Below are positions 8,550 through 17,887 of a stretch of DNA of 64,000 nt, piece by piece. The notes under the pieces are model-generated. The model had not been told where the DNA came from. It did not search any database and saw only the letters and a program-made list of their open reading frames with translations. The stretch spans positions 12,803-76,802 of the forward strand of contig DKPJ01000005.1 in assembly GCA_002480085.1 (NCBI GenBank), given 5' to 3'. Position 1 is the first letter of the stretch. Each line of letters starts with the position of its first letter. The DNA comes from Enterobacteriaceae bacterium UBA7338 (lineage in GTDB: Bacteria; Pseudomonadota; Gammaproteobacteria; Enterobacterales; Enterobacteriaceae). A program made the translations under genes and the position numbers.

Positions 8550-9428
8550 ATGAGTACTCATTTCACCTGTATTGGGATTGTCGGCCACCCGCGTCACCCT
8601 ACGGCGCTGACCACACATGAGATGCTCTGGCGCTGGCTGTCTGACCGGGGATATGACGTTATCGTTGAGCAGCAGATTGCCCAGGAGCTAAAGCTCACCA
8701 ACGTGCGTACCGGCACGCTGGCGGAGATTGGCCAGCAGGCGGATCTGGCGGTGGTGGTCGGCGGCGACGGCAATATGCTCGGCGCAGCCCGCACCCTGGC
8801 GCGCTACGATATCAAGGTGATCGGCATCAACCGCGGCAACCTCGGCTTTCTGACCGATCTCGACCCGGACAACGCCCAGCAGCAGCTGGCGGACGTGCTT
8901 GAAGGGCACTACATCACCGAAAAACGCTTCTTGCTGGAGGCCCAGGTGTGCCAGCACGACTGTCAGAAGCGGATCAGCACCGCCATCAATGAGGTGGTTC
9001 TCCATCCGGGCAAGGTGGCGCACATGATCGAGTTTGAGGTCTATATCGATGAGGTGTTTGCCTTCTCCCAGCGCTCGGATGGACTTATTATCTCCACCCC
9101 CACCGGCTCCACGGCCTACTCGCTGTCGGCGGGCGGTCCCATCCTGACCCCGTCGCTGGACGCCATTACCCTGGTACCGATGTTCCCCCATACGCTGTCG
9201 GCTCGCCCGCTGGTGATCAACAGCAGCAGCACCATTCGCCTGCGCTTCTCCCACCGGCGTAACGATCTGGAGATCAGCTGCGACAGCCAGATTGCCCTGC
9301 CGATCCAGGAGGGCGAGGATGTGCTGATCCGCCGCTGTGACTACCATCTCAACCTGATCCATCCGAAGGATTACAGCTACTTTAACACCCTGAGTTCCAA
9401 GCTGGGCTGGTCAAAAAAATTGTTCTGA
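8550..9428 (+). CDS. nadK: NAD kinase
   Basis: 292 residues, the E. coli length, starting MSTHFTCIGIVGHPRHPTAL at the ATG at 8550; longer upstream extensions of the open frame are antisense to grpE and not real. NadK makes NADP from NAD and ATP. The GGDGNMLGAAR motif (around residue 72), with its catalytic Asp, and the NE/D motif (STAINEVVLHP) are intact. Upstream gap shared with the grpE heat-shock promoter. Confidence 0.98.
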   Translation: MSTHFTCIGIVGHPRHPTALTTHEMLWRWLSDRGYDVIVEQQIAQELKLTNVRTGTLAEIGQQADLAVVVGGDGNMLGAARTLARYDIKVIGINRGNLGFLTDLDPDNAQQQLADVLEGHYITEKRFLLEAQVCQHDCQKRISTAINEVVLHPGKVAHMIEFEVYIDEVFAFSQRSDGLIISTPTGSTAYSLSAGGPILTPSLDAITLVPMFPHTLSARPLVINSSSTIRLRFSHRRNDLEISCDSQIALPIQEGEDVLIRRCDYHLNLIHPKDYSYFNTLSSKLGWSKKLF

Positions 9429-9447
9429 AATCGACGACGGGTGCTTT

Positions 9448-9489
9448 ACTGGATATAAAACCTGTTTATACTGTACGAAAACACAGTTA
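9448..9489 (+). promoter_or_regulatory. tandem LexA (SOS) boxes upstream of recN
   Basis: TACTGTACGAAAACACAGTT at 9470-9489 keeps the CTGT-N8-ACAG core. A second, degenerate site, TACTGGATATAAAACCTGTT, lies at 9448-9467. E. coli recN also has two adjacent boxes in this place, so strong SOS repression is expected. A third weak half-match (ATGG-N8-ACAG, 9490-9505) follows directly. Confidence 0.85.
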
Positions 9490-9514
9490 TGGTTTTTCAT
9501 ACAGGAAAGCGGCT

Positions 9515-11176
9515 ATGCTGGCACAACTGACCATCAGTAATTTTGCAATTGTTCGCGAGCTGGAAATTGATTTTCACAGCGGCATGACCGCCATTACTGG
9601 CGAAACCGGCGCGGGTAAATCCATTGCCATCGATGCGCTCGGGCTGTGCCTCGGCGGGCGTGCGGAAGCCGACATGGTTCGCACCGACGCCGCGCGTGCC
9701 GATCTCTGCGCCCGCTTCTCCCTGAAAGACACCCCTGCTGCCCAGCGCTGGCTGGAAGAGAACCAGCTCGAGGATGGCCGTGAGTGCCTGCTGCGCCGCG
9801 TCATCAGCAGCGATGGCCGCTCTCGCGGCTTTATCAACGGCACCGCGGTGCCGCTCTCCCAGCTGCGCGAGCTGGGCCAGCTTCTTATCCAGATCCACGG
9901 CCAGCACGCGCACCAGCTGCTGACCAAGTCCGATCACCAGAAAACTCTGCTCGACGGCTATGCCGGTGAGTATGCCCTCACCCAGCAGATGGCAGAGCAC
10001 TACCGCCTGTGGAACCACAGCTGCCGCGAGCTGGCCCAGCACCAGCAGTTGAGCCAGGAGCGCAGCGCCCGCGCCGAGCTGCTGCACTATCAGCTGAAAG
10101 AGCTGAACGACTTCAGTCCGCAGCCGGGTGAGTTTGAGCGTATTGACGAAGAGTACAAGCGTCTCGCCAACAGCGGCCAGCTGCTGAGCACCAGCCAGCA
10201 CGCCCTGACGCTGCTCGCCGACAGCGACGACGCCAACCTCCAGAGCCAGCTCTACACCGCGCGCCAGATGGTGACCGAGCTGGTGGGCATGGACGGCAAG
10301 CTCTCCAGCGTGCTCGATATGCTGGAAGAGGCCGCCATTCAGCTGAGCGAGGCCAGCGACGAGCTGCGCCACTACTGCGATCGCCTCGACCTCGATCCGA
10401 ACCGCCTGTACGAGCTGGAGCAGCGCATCGCCAAACAGATTTCGCTGGCGCGCAAGCATCACGTCACCCCGGAAGAGCTGCCGGCGCACTATCAGGCGCT
10501 GCTTGACGAGCAGCAGCAGCTTGACGATCAGGCCGACTCCCAGGAGACGCTCTCCCTGGCGGTGCAGAAGCACCATCAGCAGGCGCTGACCACCGCGCAG
10601 CTGCTGCATGCGCAGCGAGTGAAGTATGCCCAGGAGCTGGGCGGGCTGATTACCGAGAGCATGCATGCCCTGTCGATGCCGCACGGTCGTTTCCATATCG
10701 ACGTCAGCTTTGACGAACGTCACCTGACGCTGGAAGGGGCGGACCGCATTGAGTTCCGCGTGACCACCAACCCGGGCCAGCCGATGCAGGCGATCTCGAA
10801 GGTGGCCTCCGGTGGTGAGCTGTCGCGTATTGCTCTGGCCATCCAGGTGATTACCGCCCGTAAGATGGAGACCCCGGCGCTGATTTTCGATGAGGTTGAC
10901 GTGGGTATCAGCGGTCCGACCGCGGCCGTAGTTGGCAAGCTGCTGCGCCAGCTGGGCGAGTCCACCCAGGTGATGTGCGTAACGCACCTGCCGCAGGTGG
11001 CGGGCTGTGGTCACCACCACTTCTACGTCAGCAAAGAGACCGACGGTGCCATGACCGAAACGCACATGCAGCCGCTGGATAAAAAGGCGCGGCTGCAGGA
11101 GCTGGCGCGCCTGCTTGGCGGTAGCGAAGTCACTCGTAACACGCTGGCTAATGCTAAAGAACTACTGGCGGCCTAA
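9515..11176 (+). CDS. recN: DNA repair protein RecN
   Basis: 553 residues, the E. coli length. RecN is an SMC-like ATPase that holds DNA together during double-strand-break repair. The Walker A motif GETGAGKSIAIDALGL is at about residues 29-44, a coiled-coil hairpin occupies the middle (about 150-380), and the ABC signature (ASGGELSRIALAIQV) and Walker B (PALIFDEVDVGISG) are near the C-terminus. The C-terminal LLAA is the type of end recognised by ClpXP in E. coli RecN. LexA boxes lie just upstream. Confidence 0.98.
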   Translation: MLAQLTISNFAIVRELEIDFHSGMTAITGETGAGKSIAIDALGLCLGGRAEADMVRTDAARADLCARFSLKDTPAAQRWLEENQLEDGRECLLRRVISSDGRSRGFINGTAVPLSQLRELGQLLIQIHGQHAHQLLTKSDHQKTLLDGYAGEYALTQQMAEHYRLWNHSCRELAQHQQLSQERSARAELLHYQLKELNDFSPQPGEFERIDEEYKRLANSGQLLSTSQHALTLLADSDDANLQSQLYTARQMVTELVGMDGKLSSVLDMLEEAAIQLSEASDELRHYCDRLDLDPNRLYELEQRIAKQISLARKHHVTPEELPAHYQALLDEQQQLDDQADSQETLSLAVQKHHQQALTTAQLLHAQRVKYAQELGGLITESMHALSMPHGRFHIDVSFDERHLTLEGADRIEFRVTTNPGQPMQAISKVASGGELSRIALAIQVITARKMETPALIFDEVDVGISGPTAAVVGKLLRQLGESTQVMCVTHLPQVAGCGHHHFYVSKETDGAMTETHMQPLDKKARLQELARLLGGSEVTRNTLANAKELLAA

Positions 11177-11313
11177 ACTTTTCGGCTAATTCAGGGTCAT
11201 AGTGAGACATAAAATCGCCGCTGGACCATTTTAATGTGGTAAAAGGTCTATTATGATCGGCATATTACAAATGAGCCGTGCACTGCTCAGGCCCGAAAAG
11301 GAATCAAATCACT

Positions 11314-11652
11314 ATGCGCTGTAAAACGCTGGCTGCTGCCGCAGCGGTTCTTCTGATGATGACTGCAGGCTGTTCCACTCTGGAGAAAGTGGTTTACCGC
11401 CCAGATATCAACCAGGGGAACTATCTGGCACCTAACGACATCTCTAAAATTCGTATCGGCATGACGCAACAGCAGGTTGCCTATGCGCTGGGTACCCCGA
11501 TGATGAGCGATCCGTTTGGTACCAATACCTGGTTCTACGTGTTCCGCCAGCAGCCAGGCCATGAGGATGTCACGCAGCAGACGCTGACCCTGACCTTTAA
11601 CAGCAACGGTGTGCTGACCAACATCGATAACAAACCGGCCCTGACCAACTAG
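11314..11652 (+). CDS. bamE: outer membrane assembly lipoprotein BamE
   Basis: 112 residues from the ATG at 11314 (MRCKTLAAAAAVLLMMTAGC). The lipobox LMMTAGC places the lipidated Cys at residue 20. BamE (SmpA) is a small lipoprotein of the Bam complex that inserts beta-barrel proteins. The BamE fold is visible from IRIGMTQQQVAYALGTPMM onward. The upstream frame extension (start at 11278) is not used. A terminator follows. Confidence 0.97.
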   Translation: MRCKTLAAAAAVLLMMTAGCSTLEKVVYRPDINQGNYLAPNDISKIRIGMTQQQVAYALGTPMMSDPFGTNTWFYVFRQQPGHEDVTQQTLTLTFNSNGVLTNIDNKPALTN

Positions 11653-11671
11653 GTTCCGCCAGGTAAAAAAC

Positions 11672-11698
11672 AAAAAGCGCTCGGTGAGCGCTTTTTTT
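11672..11698. terminator. bidirectional terminator between bamE and rnfH
   Basis: AAAAAGCGCTCGGTGAGCGC followed by TTTTTTT makes a short stem flanked by A and T runs. It can serve both bamE (plus) and the convergent rnfH-ratA unit (minus). Confidence 0.85.
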
Positions 11699-11712
11699 GT
11701 TTGAGCACACGA

Positions 11713-12003
11713 CTACTCGTCGTCCGCCTTCTCCGCGCGTTTGCGCCGCAGCTCCTTTGGATCGGCAATCAGCGGACGATAGATCTCCACCCGGTCACCG
11801 TCCTGCACCGCGTCGGCAAGCTTCGCCGGACGGCTGAAGATACCTACCTTGTTTTTGGCAAGATCGATATCCGAGCGCAGCTCCAGCAGGCCAGAGGCGT
11901 TGATCGCCTCTTCTACCGTTGCCCCTTCGCTCAGCGTTACGCGCTGCAGGTACTGCTTCTCCGGCAGGGCATAGGCCACTTCAACGCGAATCTCATCCGG
12001 CAC
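11713..12003 (-). CDS. rnfH: RnfH family protein (RatB/YfjF)
   Basis: 96 residues from a GTG at 12003, which overlaps the end of ratA (the GTG lies within its last codons). The product MPDEIRVEVAYALPEKQYLQ aligns with the start of the E. coli protein; the longer open frame is an antisense-free but unsupported extension inside ratA. The family has an ubiquitin-like beta-grasp fold and its role is unknown. It is translationally coupled to ratA. Confidence 0.93.
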   Translation of the reverse strand: MPDEIRVEVAYALPEKQYLQRVTLSEGATVEEAINASGLLELRSDIDLAKNKVGIFSRPAKLADAVQDGDRVEIYRPLIADPKELRRKRAEKADDE

Positions 12004-12430
12004 TGTAAACCTCTTTGGCGCGATGGGTAAACGCCTGCACCATGTTTGAGGCCAGCTCTTTAAACACGCGGCCAAAGGCCAGCTCAATCAGCTTGTTGGT
12101 AAATTCAAAGTCCAGATTGAACTCGATGCGGCAGGCATCCGGACTCAGCGGGGTAAACCGCCAGCCGCCCATCAGCTGCTTAAAGGGACCATCCACCAGC
12201 TGCATGAGAATGCTTTGGTTATCGGTAAGCGTGTTACGGGTGGTGAACGTCTTACTGATGCCCGCCTTCGAGACATCAACGGCAGCCGTCATCTGCGTCG
12301 GGCTTGCCTCCAGTACCCGGCTGCCGGTACAGCCTGGCAAAAATTCCGGGTAGGACTTTACGTCGTTCACTAATTGATACATCTGTTCTGCGCTGTAAGG
12401 CACTAAAGCAGTTCGGCTTATCTGCGGCAT
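11993..12430 (-). CDS. ratA: START/coenzyme Q-binding family protein RatA
   Basis: 145 residues from the ATG at 12430 (MPQISRTALVPYSAEQMYQL), with AGGA eight bases upstream; a longer frame begins at 12469. RatA belongs to the COQ10/START-like (PasT) family. In E. coli it has been reported to block ribosome subunit joining, and elsewhere to support respiration and persistence. The gene is divergent from smpB and coupled to rnfH. The toxin role is debated. Confidence 0.94.
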   Translation of the reverse strand: MPQISRTALVPYSAEQMYQLVNDVKSYPEFLPGCTGSRVLEASPTQMTAAVDVSKAGISKTFTTRNTLTDNQSILMQLVDGPFKQLMGGWRFTPLSPDACRIEFNLDFEFTNKLIELAFGRVFKELASNMVQAFTHRAKEVYSAG

Positions 12431-12584
12431 AGCGTTATCCTGAGGTCTACACCTCATAAATAATAACATTTCCTGTCCAGGAAAGGAAAACGCAAAGCCA
12501 AACTCATGCTAATATAACGCGTTACACCTCGCAGGATAGATGGGGTATTTTTCAACAGCTGATTACCGACGATTTACGATACTT

Positions 12585-13067
12585 ATGACAAAGAAAAAAG
12601 CACATAAACCGGGTTCCGCTACCATTGCGCTAAACAAGCGCGCCCGTCACGAATATTTTATCGAGGAAGAGTTTGAAGCGGGTCTCTCTCTCCAGGGTTG
12701 GGAAGTGAAGTCCCTGCGCGCCGGGAAGGCTAACATCGGCGACAGCTATGTGATCCTGATTGAGGGCGAAGCCTACCTGTTCGGGGCCAACTTTACGCCG
12801 CTGAGCGTTGCCTCCAGCCACGTCGTCTGCGACCCTACCCGCAACCGCAAGCTGCTGCTCAACCAGCGCGAGCTGGACACTCTCTATGGCCGCGTAAACC
12901 GCGAAGGCTATACCGTTGTCGCCCTGTCGCTCTACTGGAAAAATGCCTGGTGCAAAGTGAAGATCGGCGTTGCCCGCGGTAAGAAACAGCACGACAAACG
13001 CTCCGATGTGAAAGAGCGCGAGTGGCAGGTAGATAAAGCCCGCATTATGAAGAACGCCGGACGCTAA
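12585..13067 (+). CDS. smpB: SsrA-binding protein SmpB
   Basis: 160 residues from the ATG at 12585 (MTKKKAHKPGSATIALNKRA). SmpB binds tmRNA and brings it to stalled ribosomes. The OB-fold core (ARHEYFIEEEFEAGLSLQGW) and the basic C-terminal tail (KKQHDKRSDVKEREWQVDKA) that enters the mRNA channel are complete. Unlike E. coli, where ssrA follows closely, about 17.7 kb carrying the adhesin secretion locus separates smpB from ssrA here. Confidence 0.98.
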   Translation: MTKKKAHKPGSATIALNKRARHEYFIEEEFEAGLSLQGWEVKSLRAGKANIGDSYVILIEGEAYLFGANFTPLSVASSHVVCDPTRNRKLLLNQRELDTLYGRVNREGYTVVALSLYWKNAWCKVKIGVARGKKQHDKRSDVKEREWQVDKARIMKNAGR

Positions 13068-13084
13068 TCTCTCCGCTTGCAGCA

Positions 13085-13108
13085 CCTCCCTCTCCGCTGG
13101 GGAGAGGG
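13085..13108. terminator. hairpin between smpB and the adaptor gene
   Basis: CCCTCTCC (13088-13095) pairs with GGAGAGGG (13099-13107) in the 60-base gap between convergent genes. No T run follows on either strand, so it is a weak or protein-assisted terminator or a REP-like remnant. Confidence 0.45.
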
Positions 13109-13127
13109 TGTGCGTACAACGGATTAT

Positions 13128-14297
13128 CTAGCGCTCACGCAGCGCCTCGTTGACCTTGTTCAGCGGCTTGATCAGGTAGTCCATCACCGATTTTTGCCCG
13201 GTTTTAATCTCTACGTTCGCCACCATACCCGGCAGGATTGGGAAGCGCTGGCCACTCTTGTTTTGCAGCTCGGCACTCTTAGTCCGCACATAGACGCGGT
13301 AGTAGAACTGATCCCGACGTACCTCATCCTGTAGCGTATCCGGCGACACCACCTCCACCTGACCGGTGAGGTTGCCGTAGATCGACGAGTCGTAGGCCGT
13401 AACCTTCACCGTCGCAGGCAGGCCTGGGCGGATGTAGGCGATATCACGCGGGTTAATGCGCGTCTCGACTAAAAGCTGATCCTCCAGCGGGACGATCTCC
13501 ATCAGCTTGCCCCCCGGCTGCAGGACGCCGCCGACGGTAGTGACCTGGATATCCTTGACGATGCCGCGCACCGGCGAGAAGAGCGTCGCGCGATCGACCT
13601 GATCCGCTTTACCGCTCATCGCCTGGATCTGCGCGTCGAGATCGGCGTTGGTTTTCACCTGCTCCTCGCGGGCGCGGACCGCAAACTGGTTGCGCGCCTC
13701 GTCGATTTTGCCCTGTAGCTCGGTTGCCTGGCGCTGGAGGCGGATCACCTCCACCTCGCTTGCCGCTCCCTTGGCCACCAGCGGCTGGGTCATGCGCAGC
13801 TCTGACATCACCAGCTGATACGTTTTTTGCAGGTTGGCCACCGTCTCGTTGAGGTTGCGCCGCCGGGATTCATACAGCTGCCGCTCACGCGCCACCAGAT
13901 CCGGCTCACGCATCGACTCCTCGCTAAAGCGCAGTGGCTCCCCGGTCAGCTCCGAGCGCAGGCGCTCGCTGGAGGCCCGTAGCGCACGTACCCGGGCCGC
14001 CGACTCACCGTAGTTAGATTGAAAACGGGTGGGATCGAGACGGGCCAGCATCTGCCCGCGCTCGACGATATCCCCCTCGCGCACCAGCATTGCGCTGACG
14101 ATACCGCCATCGAGGCTCTCGATCACCTGGGCATGGCTTGACGGCGTGATCTTGCCGGTGCCTACCGTCACCTCATCCAGAATCGCCCACCATGCCCACG
14201 CCACGAAGATCAGCAGCCCCGCCAACGCCAGCCAGATCACCGACGAGTAGAACCGCCCCTGACGAGCAAGGTCGTCCTGCATACTCAGTTGACTCAT
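13128..14297 (-). CDS. bapD: HlyD-family type I secretion adaptor
   Basis: 389 residues. This membrane-fusion protein spans the periplasm and links the ABC transporter to the outer-membrane channel. One membrane segment near residues 19-42 (VIWLALAGLLIFVAWAWWAI), a lipoyl/barrel-sandwich start (VTVGTGKITPSSHAQVIESL), a coiled-coil hairpin (about 95-235) and a C-terminal beta-barrel (LLVETRINPRDIAYIRPG) are visible. It is the last gene of the four-gene minus-strand unit, 10 bases after the ABC gene. The gene name follows the Salmonella bapABCD order and is inferred. Confidence 0.9.
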   Translation of the reverse strand: MSQLSMQDDLARQGRFYSSVIWLALAGLLIFVAWAWWAILDEVTVGTGKITPSSHAQVIESLDGGIVSAMLVREGDIVERGQMLARLDPTRFQSNYGESAARVRALRASSERLRSELTGEPLRFSEESMREPDLVARERQLYESRRRNLNETVANLQKTYQLVMSELRMTQPLVAKGAASEVEVIRLQRQATELQGKIDEARNQFAVRAREEQVKTNADLDAQIQAMSGKADQVDRATLFSPVRGIVKDIQVTTVGGVLQPGGKLMEIVPLEDQLLVETRINPRDIAYIRPGLPATVKVTAYDSSIYGNLTGQVEVVSPDTLQDEVRRDQFYYRVYVRTKSAELQNKSGQRFPILPGMVANVEIKTGQKSVMDYLIKPLNKVNEALRER

Positions 14298-14307
14298 AGC
14301 TCGCTCC

Positions 14308-16440
14308 TCAGGCTACCGATGCCACGTTGCTGTTGCGCGCCGCCTGCTGCAGCAGGGTGTCGCGCGGCCCGTCGGCAATCACCTTGCCGTTCTCCATCAC
14401 CACAATCCGGTCCACCAGGTTTAGCAGCGCCGGACGGTGGGTTACCAGCACCAGCGTGCGTCCGGTGAGCCACTGCTGGAGCTGGCGGATCACCCACGCC
14501 TCCAGCTGCTCATCCATTGAGGCCGTAGGTTCGTCGAGCAGAACGATCTGCGGGTTACGCACAACCAGGCGGCTAAGCAGCACCATCTGCCGCTGGCCGC
14601 CGGAGAGGCCGCGCCCGCCCTCGTTGATCAGCCGGTCGAGGCTGGCGGCATCCTGCTGCACCATGCCGATTGCGCCGCTGATGCGCAGGGCCTGGATCAG
14701 CTCCGCCTCGGTGGCGTGCGGATGGCCCAGCATCAGGTTCTGCCGCAGGGTGCCAAAAAAGAGGCGCGAGTCCTGGGAGAGATAGCCCACCTGGCGGCGA
14801 ACATCAATGGGGTCAATGTGCGCCATATCGACGCCGTCGATAATCACCTTGCCCTTGCTGGCCTGCGCCTGGCCCGAGAGCAGCTTCAGCAGGGTCGATT
14901 TACCCGCCCCGGTTTTGCCGAGGATCGCCACGCGCTCGCCGGGCTTGATCTCCAGACCGTCGATCTGCACCGCCTGATCGCCCTTCTCGGGATCGTAGCT
15001 GTACTGCACCTTTTGTGCCTGGTAGTGACCGGCCAGCACCGGGCAGTGGGCCATCTTCTGGTCGGCACTCTTATCCAGCGGCTTCTTGAGCAGATCGTCG
15101 AGACCGCTCATCGCCATTTTGGCGTGCTGCCAGCGGGAGAAGACCATGGTCAGCTGCATCAGCGGCGCGATGGTGCGCGACGAGAGCAGGCTACAGGCCA
15201 CCAGCGTACCGGTCGTGATGTTGCCCTCCATAACCAGATAGCAGCCGAAGACCAGCATCCCGGCATAGGTGATCTGCTGAACGGTAGAGGCCCAGCCGCT
15301 TAGCCGTGCGCCCCAGACACGCTGCTTCATGCCGATGTTAGCCCCCACGGCGTGGGTATGCTCCCACTGGCGCTGGAAGTACGGCTCGGCCTGCAGGGCC
15401 TTGATATCTTCGACGCCCTCGATGGACTCCACCAGCACCGCGTTGCGGATGGCACTCTCACGCATCCCCTCTTTCGCCAGCTTCGCCATCGGCCACTGGA
15501 CGAGGATCCCAGGGATCACAATCAGCGGAATGGCGATCAGGGGGATGATCACCAGCGGTCCGCCCACCAGCGCCATGATACCGAGAAACAGCAGGACAAA
15601 GGGGATATCCATCGCCGCGCCGACGGTGGTCGAGGTGAGCAGCTCGCGCACCTGATCGATCTCACGCAGCTGGGAGATGAACGAGCCGGTAGATTTAGGT
15701 CGGGCATCGTTCTTGATTGCCATCGCGCGGGCAAAAAAGAGCGAGGAGACGTTGAGATCGATATGCTTCCCCATAATGTCGGAGACATGGGTCCGCGCCA
15801 GGCGGATCATAAACTCCAGCAGGGCGGCGAACAGCACGCCAATAAACAGCACCCACAGGGTGGGGATCGACTGGGCGGGGATCACCCGGTCATAGACCTG
15901 CATCGAGAAGAGGATCCCCGCCAGGGCCAGCACGTTACCCAGCACCGAGGCCAGAGCAATCTCCGAGAGCTTGCGCTTGGCGTGGCGGAAGTGCCGCCAG
16001 AACCAGTGCTCCTCCCAGGGACGGGTAAAGTCGTCGATGCGGGAGTCGCGCCCACGGGCGGCAATACCGAGCATCACCACCTCCGGCTTAACGCGGGTGA
16101 GCAGCGTCTCCAGCGCCTCCTCGCGCACCAGATCGCCCCCCTCGCTGAGCCAGTAGGCCACCAGCCCGTCGGCGTCGATACTCTCCAGCAGCATCAGCTC
16201 GCCGGACTCTAGCTGGACGATGACCGGCAGGTTCTGCGCGTTCCAGCGCATCTTCTCCAGCTCCACCACGCGCACCTGGAGTCCCATCAGGCCGCTTAAT
16301 CTCTCCAGCCGCGCGTTAAGCGGCAGACTCTCAAACCAGCGCATCTGCTGGCGTACGGCAGGCGCGTCCGCCGGCAGGCCAAATCGCCCTGCCGCACGCA
16401 CCATGACATTGATCCAGCTCTCGGTATCCGGCTGTTGCAT
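14308..16440 (-). CDS. bapC: type I secretion ABC transporter/ATPase (LssB/LapB type)
   Basis: 710 residues. It powers export of the neighbouring giant adhesin. The N-terminal 140 residues form a C39-like domain without a visible catalytic Cys, as in transporters of RTX adhesins that do not cleave their substrate. A six-segment membrane domain follows (about 160-440), then the nucleotide-binding domain: Walker A LGKTGAGKSTLLKLLSG (near 505), signature LSGGQRQ (near 613), Walker B IVLLDEPTASMD (near 635) and H-loop VTHRPA. It lies 23 bases after the channel gene and 10 before the adaptor gene. Confidence 0.92.
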   Translation of the reverse strand: MQQPDTESWINVMVRAAGRFGLPADAPAVRQQMRWFESLPLNARLERLSGLMGLQVRVVELEKMRWNAQNLPVIVQLESGELMLLESIDADGLVAYWLSEGGDLVREEALETLLTRVKPEVVMLGIAARGRDSRIDDFTRPWEEHWFWRHFRHAKRKLSEIALASVLGNVLALAGILFSMQVYDRVIPAQSIPTLWVLFIGVLFAALLEFMIRLARTHVSDIMGKHIDLNVSSLFFARAMAIKNDARPKSTGSFISQLREIDQVRELLTSTTVGAAMDIPFVLLFLGIMALVGGPLVIIPLIAIPLIVIPGILVQWPMAKLAKEGMRESAIRNAVLVESIEGVEDIKALQAEPYFQRQWEHTHAVGANIGMKQRVWGARLSGWASTVQQITYAGMLVFGCYLVMEGNITTGTLVACSLLSSRTIAPLMQLTMVFSRWQHAKMAMSGLDDLLKKPLDKSADQKMAHCPVLAGHYQAQKVQYSYDPEKGDQAVQIDGLEIKPGERVAILGKTGAGKSTLLKLLSGQAQASKGKVIIDGVDMAHIDPIDVRRQVGYLSQDSRLFFGTLRQNLMLGHPHATEAELIQALRISGAIGMVQQDAASLDRLINEGGRGLSGGQRQMVLLSRLVVRNPQIVLLDEPTASMDEQLEAWVIRQLQQWLTGRTLVLVTHRPALLNLVDRIVVMENGKVIADGPRDTLLQQAARNSNVASVA

Positions 16441-16463
16441 AACTACTCCTTGGCCGTTAGCGC

Positions 16464-17807
16464 TTAAAGTGATGGCAGGGTATCGCCGATGGTGCGGCTA
16501 CGCTCAATGCCTAACATATCCAATAGATTATCTGCGGCGGCCGCATAGCGTACCGCGGCGTCCCAGGCGTCGTAGCGGGCGGTAATCGACGCGGTATCGG
16601 CCTGAAACACATCCTGCTCAATGCTGAGCAGATCGTTAAGGCTGCGTTTGCTCAGGCGATACTCATCGCGATAGACCCCGCGGGCGCGATCGGCACTCAG
16701 ATACTGGGCGTCCCCTGCCCGCTGACGCTGCTGCGCCCCGGTGAGGTCGGCCCACGCGGTAGCGGCGCGCTGGTTAATCTCCAGCTTGCTGGCCTCTACC
16801 TGCGCCCGGGCGCTGGCCCTGTCCCCTTCGGCAGCATCAACGCGGGCGCCCACGGCCCCGCCCTGGTAGATAGGAGCATCCACCACCAGCTGCACCTGGT
16901 CATCCCAGTAGCTGTCGTCATCGTTCTGGTAGCGCGTCCTGCCCGCCTGCACCGAGACCGTCGGCCAGTGCTGGGCCTGGGCCTGACGAATGCGATCGTC
17001 CGCCGCCAGCTGTCTCGCCTGGGCGCTGCGCACCGCATTGCTGCGTTCGTAGGGGAGCGAGTTAAGGGTGATTTTCTGCTTCATCAGATCTTCAGGGAGA
17101 TCGGGGAGCGTGTCCGACATCACGCCGGTGAGCACGCTCAGCGCCGCCTGGGCGGAGCGGGTCTGCGCCTCGTACTGGGCGAGGGAGGCGTTCAGCCCGG
17201 CAATGCGGGTCTGCGCCTGCAACACGTCAGACTGAGAGCTTAATCCCGCCTCGGCACGCAGGTCCGCCATCTCCTGCACGCTCTGCAATGAGACGATATT
17301 TTTGCGCGCCGCCTCGGCCAGCGCCTGGTAGCGCTTAACCTGAAGGTAGGTTTGCAGCGTCTCCATCCCTACCTCGTTGAGGGAGTTATAGAGATCGTAG
17401 CGGTAGGCGTCGGAGAGGTTATGTTGCTCATCGATGCTGCCGCCGGTTTTGCCAAAGTCGTAGATCAGCTGCTTGAGGCTGACGCCGCCGGAGCCGTTAT
17501 TATTGAGGGAGCCTGCCGAGTCGTTGCGGTGCGAACGCCCAACGTTACCCTGCAGGGATATCTGTGGAAACCAGGCGCTCTCCGCCTCGTCGAGGTTGGC
17601 CTTTCCTACATGGATCTGCGCCGCCGCCTGGGCAATTTTGGGGTTGCGGGCGAAGGCACGTAAAATCGCTTCTTTGATTGTCAGCTGCGCCTGGAGCTGC
17701 TCTCCGGGTGCGGCCTGCCAGTTAAACTGCTCTTCTCCATATGCTGAGGTCATCACGCTCGCTCCGAGCGCGGCCAGCAAAACTACATATAATGCCTTTG
17801 CTTTCAT
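16464..17807 (-). CDS. bapB: TolC-like outer-membrane channel of the adhesin secretion system
   Basis: 447 residues with a signal peptide (MKAKALYVVLLAALGASVMT, probable cleavage after SAYG). Two TolC repeats rich in Ala and Gln follow, each with a long helical pair (LKEAILRAFARNPKIAQAAA near the start and RSLNDLLSIEQDVFQADTAS near the end). It is a LapE/TolC-type channel for type I secretion. It follows the adhesin by 80 bases that hold a perfect hairpin. Confidence 0.92.
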   Translation of the reverse strand: MKAKALYVVLLAALGASVMTSAYGEEQFNWQAAPGEQLQAQLTIKEAILRAFARNPKIAQAAAQIHVGKANLDEAESAWFPQISLQGNVGRSHRNDSAGSLNNNGSGGVSLKQLIYDFGKTGGSIDEQHNLSDAYRYDLYNSLNEVGMETLQTYLQVKRYQALAEAARKNIVSLQSVQEMADLRAEAGLSSQSDVLQAQTRIAGLNASLAQYEAQTRSAQAALSVLTGVMSDTLPDLPEDLMKQKITLNSLPYERSNAVRSAQARQLAADDRIRQAQAQHWPTVSVQAGRTRYQNDDDSYWDDQVQLVVDAPIYQGGAVGARVDAAEGDRASARAQVEASKLEINQRAATAWADLTGAQQRQRAGDAQYLSADRARGVYRDEYRLSKRSLNDLLSIEQDVFQADTASITARYDAWDAAVRYAAAADNLLDMLGIERSRTIGDTLPSL

Positions 17808-17848
17808 CTATCCACCCTGACTGTCCCTGGTGATATTTTTATAATCTT

Positions 17849-17872
17849 TTATGCCTCATCCCTGAGGCATAA
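17849..17872 (-). other. perfect hairpin between adhesin and channel gene
   Basis: TTATGCCTCA (17849-17858) and TGAGGCATAA (17863-17872) are exact complements around a four-base loop. On the minus strand the stem is followed by AAAAGATTATAAAA and not by a T run, so it is not a standard terminator. It may mark an RNA-processing or attenuation point between the 12-kb adhesin message and the export genes. Confidence 0.7.
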
Positions 17873-17887
17873 ATGACAGGGATAACG

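Noticed and set aside
9497..11065. 522-codon minus-strand frame opposite recN
   Set aside because: recN is certain; the antisense frame results from its codon bias.
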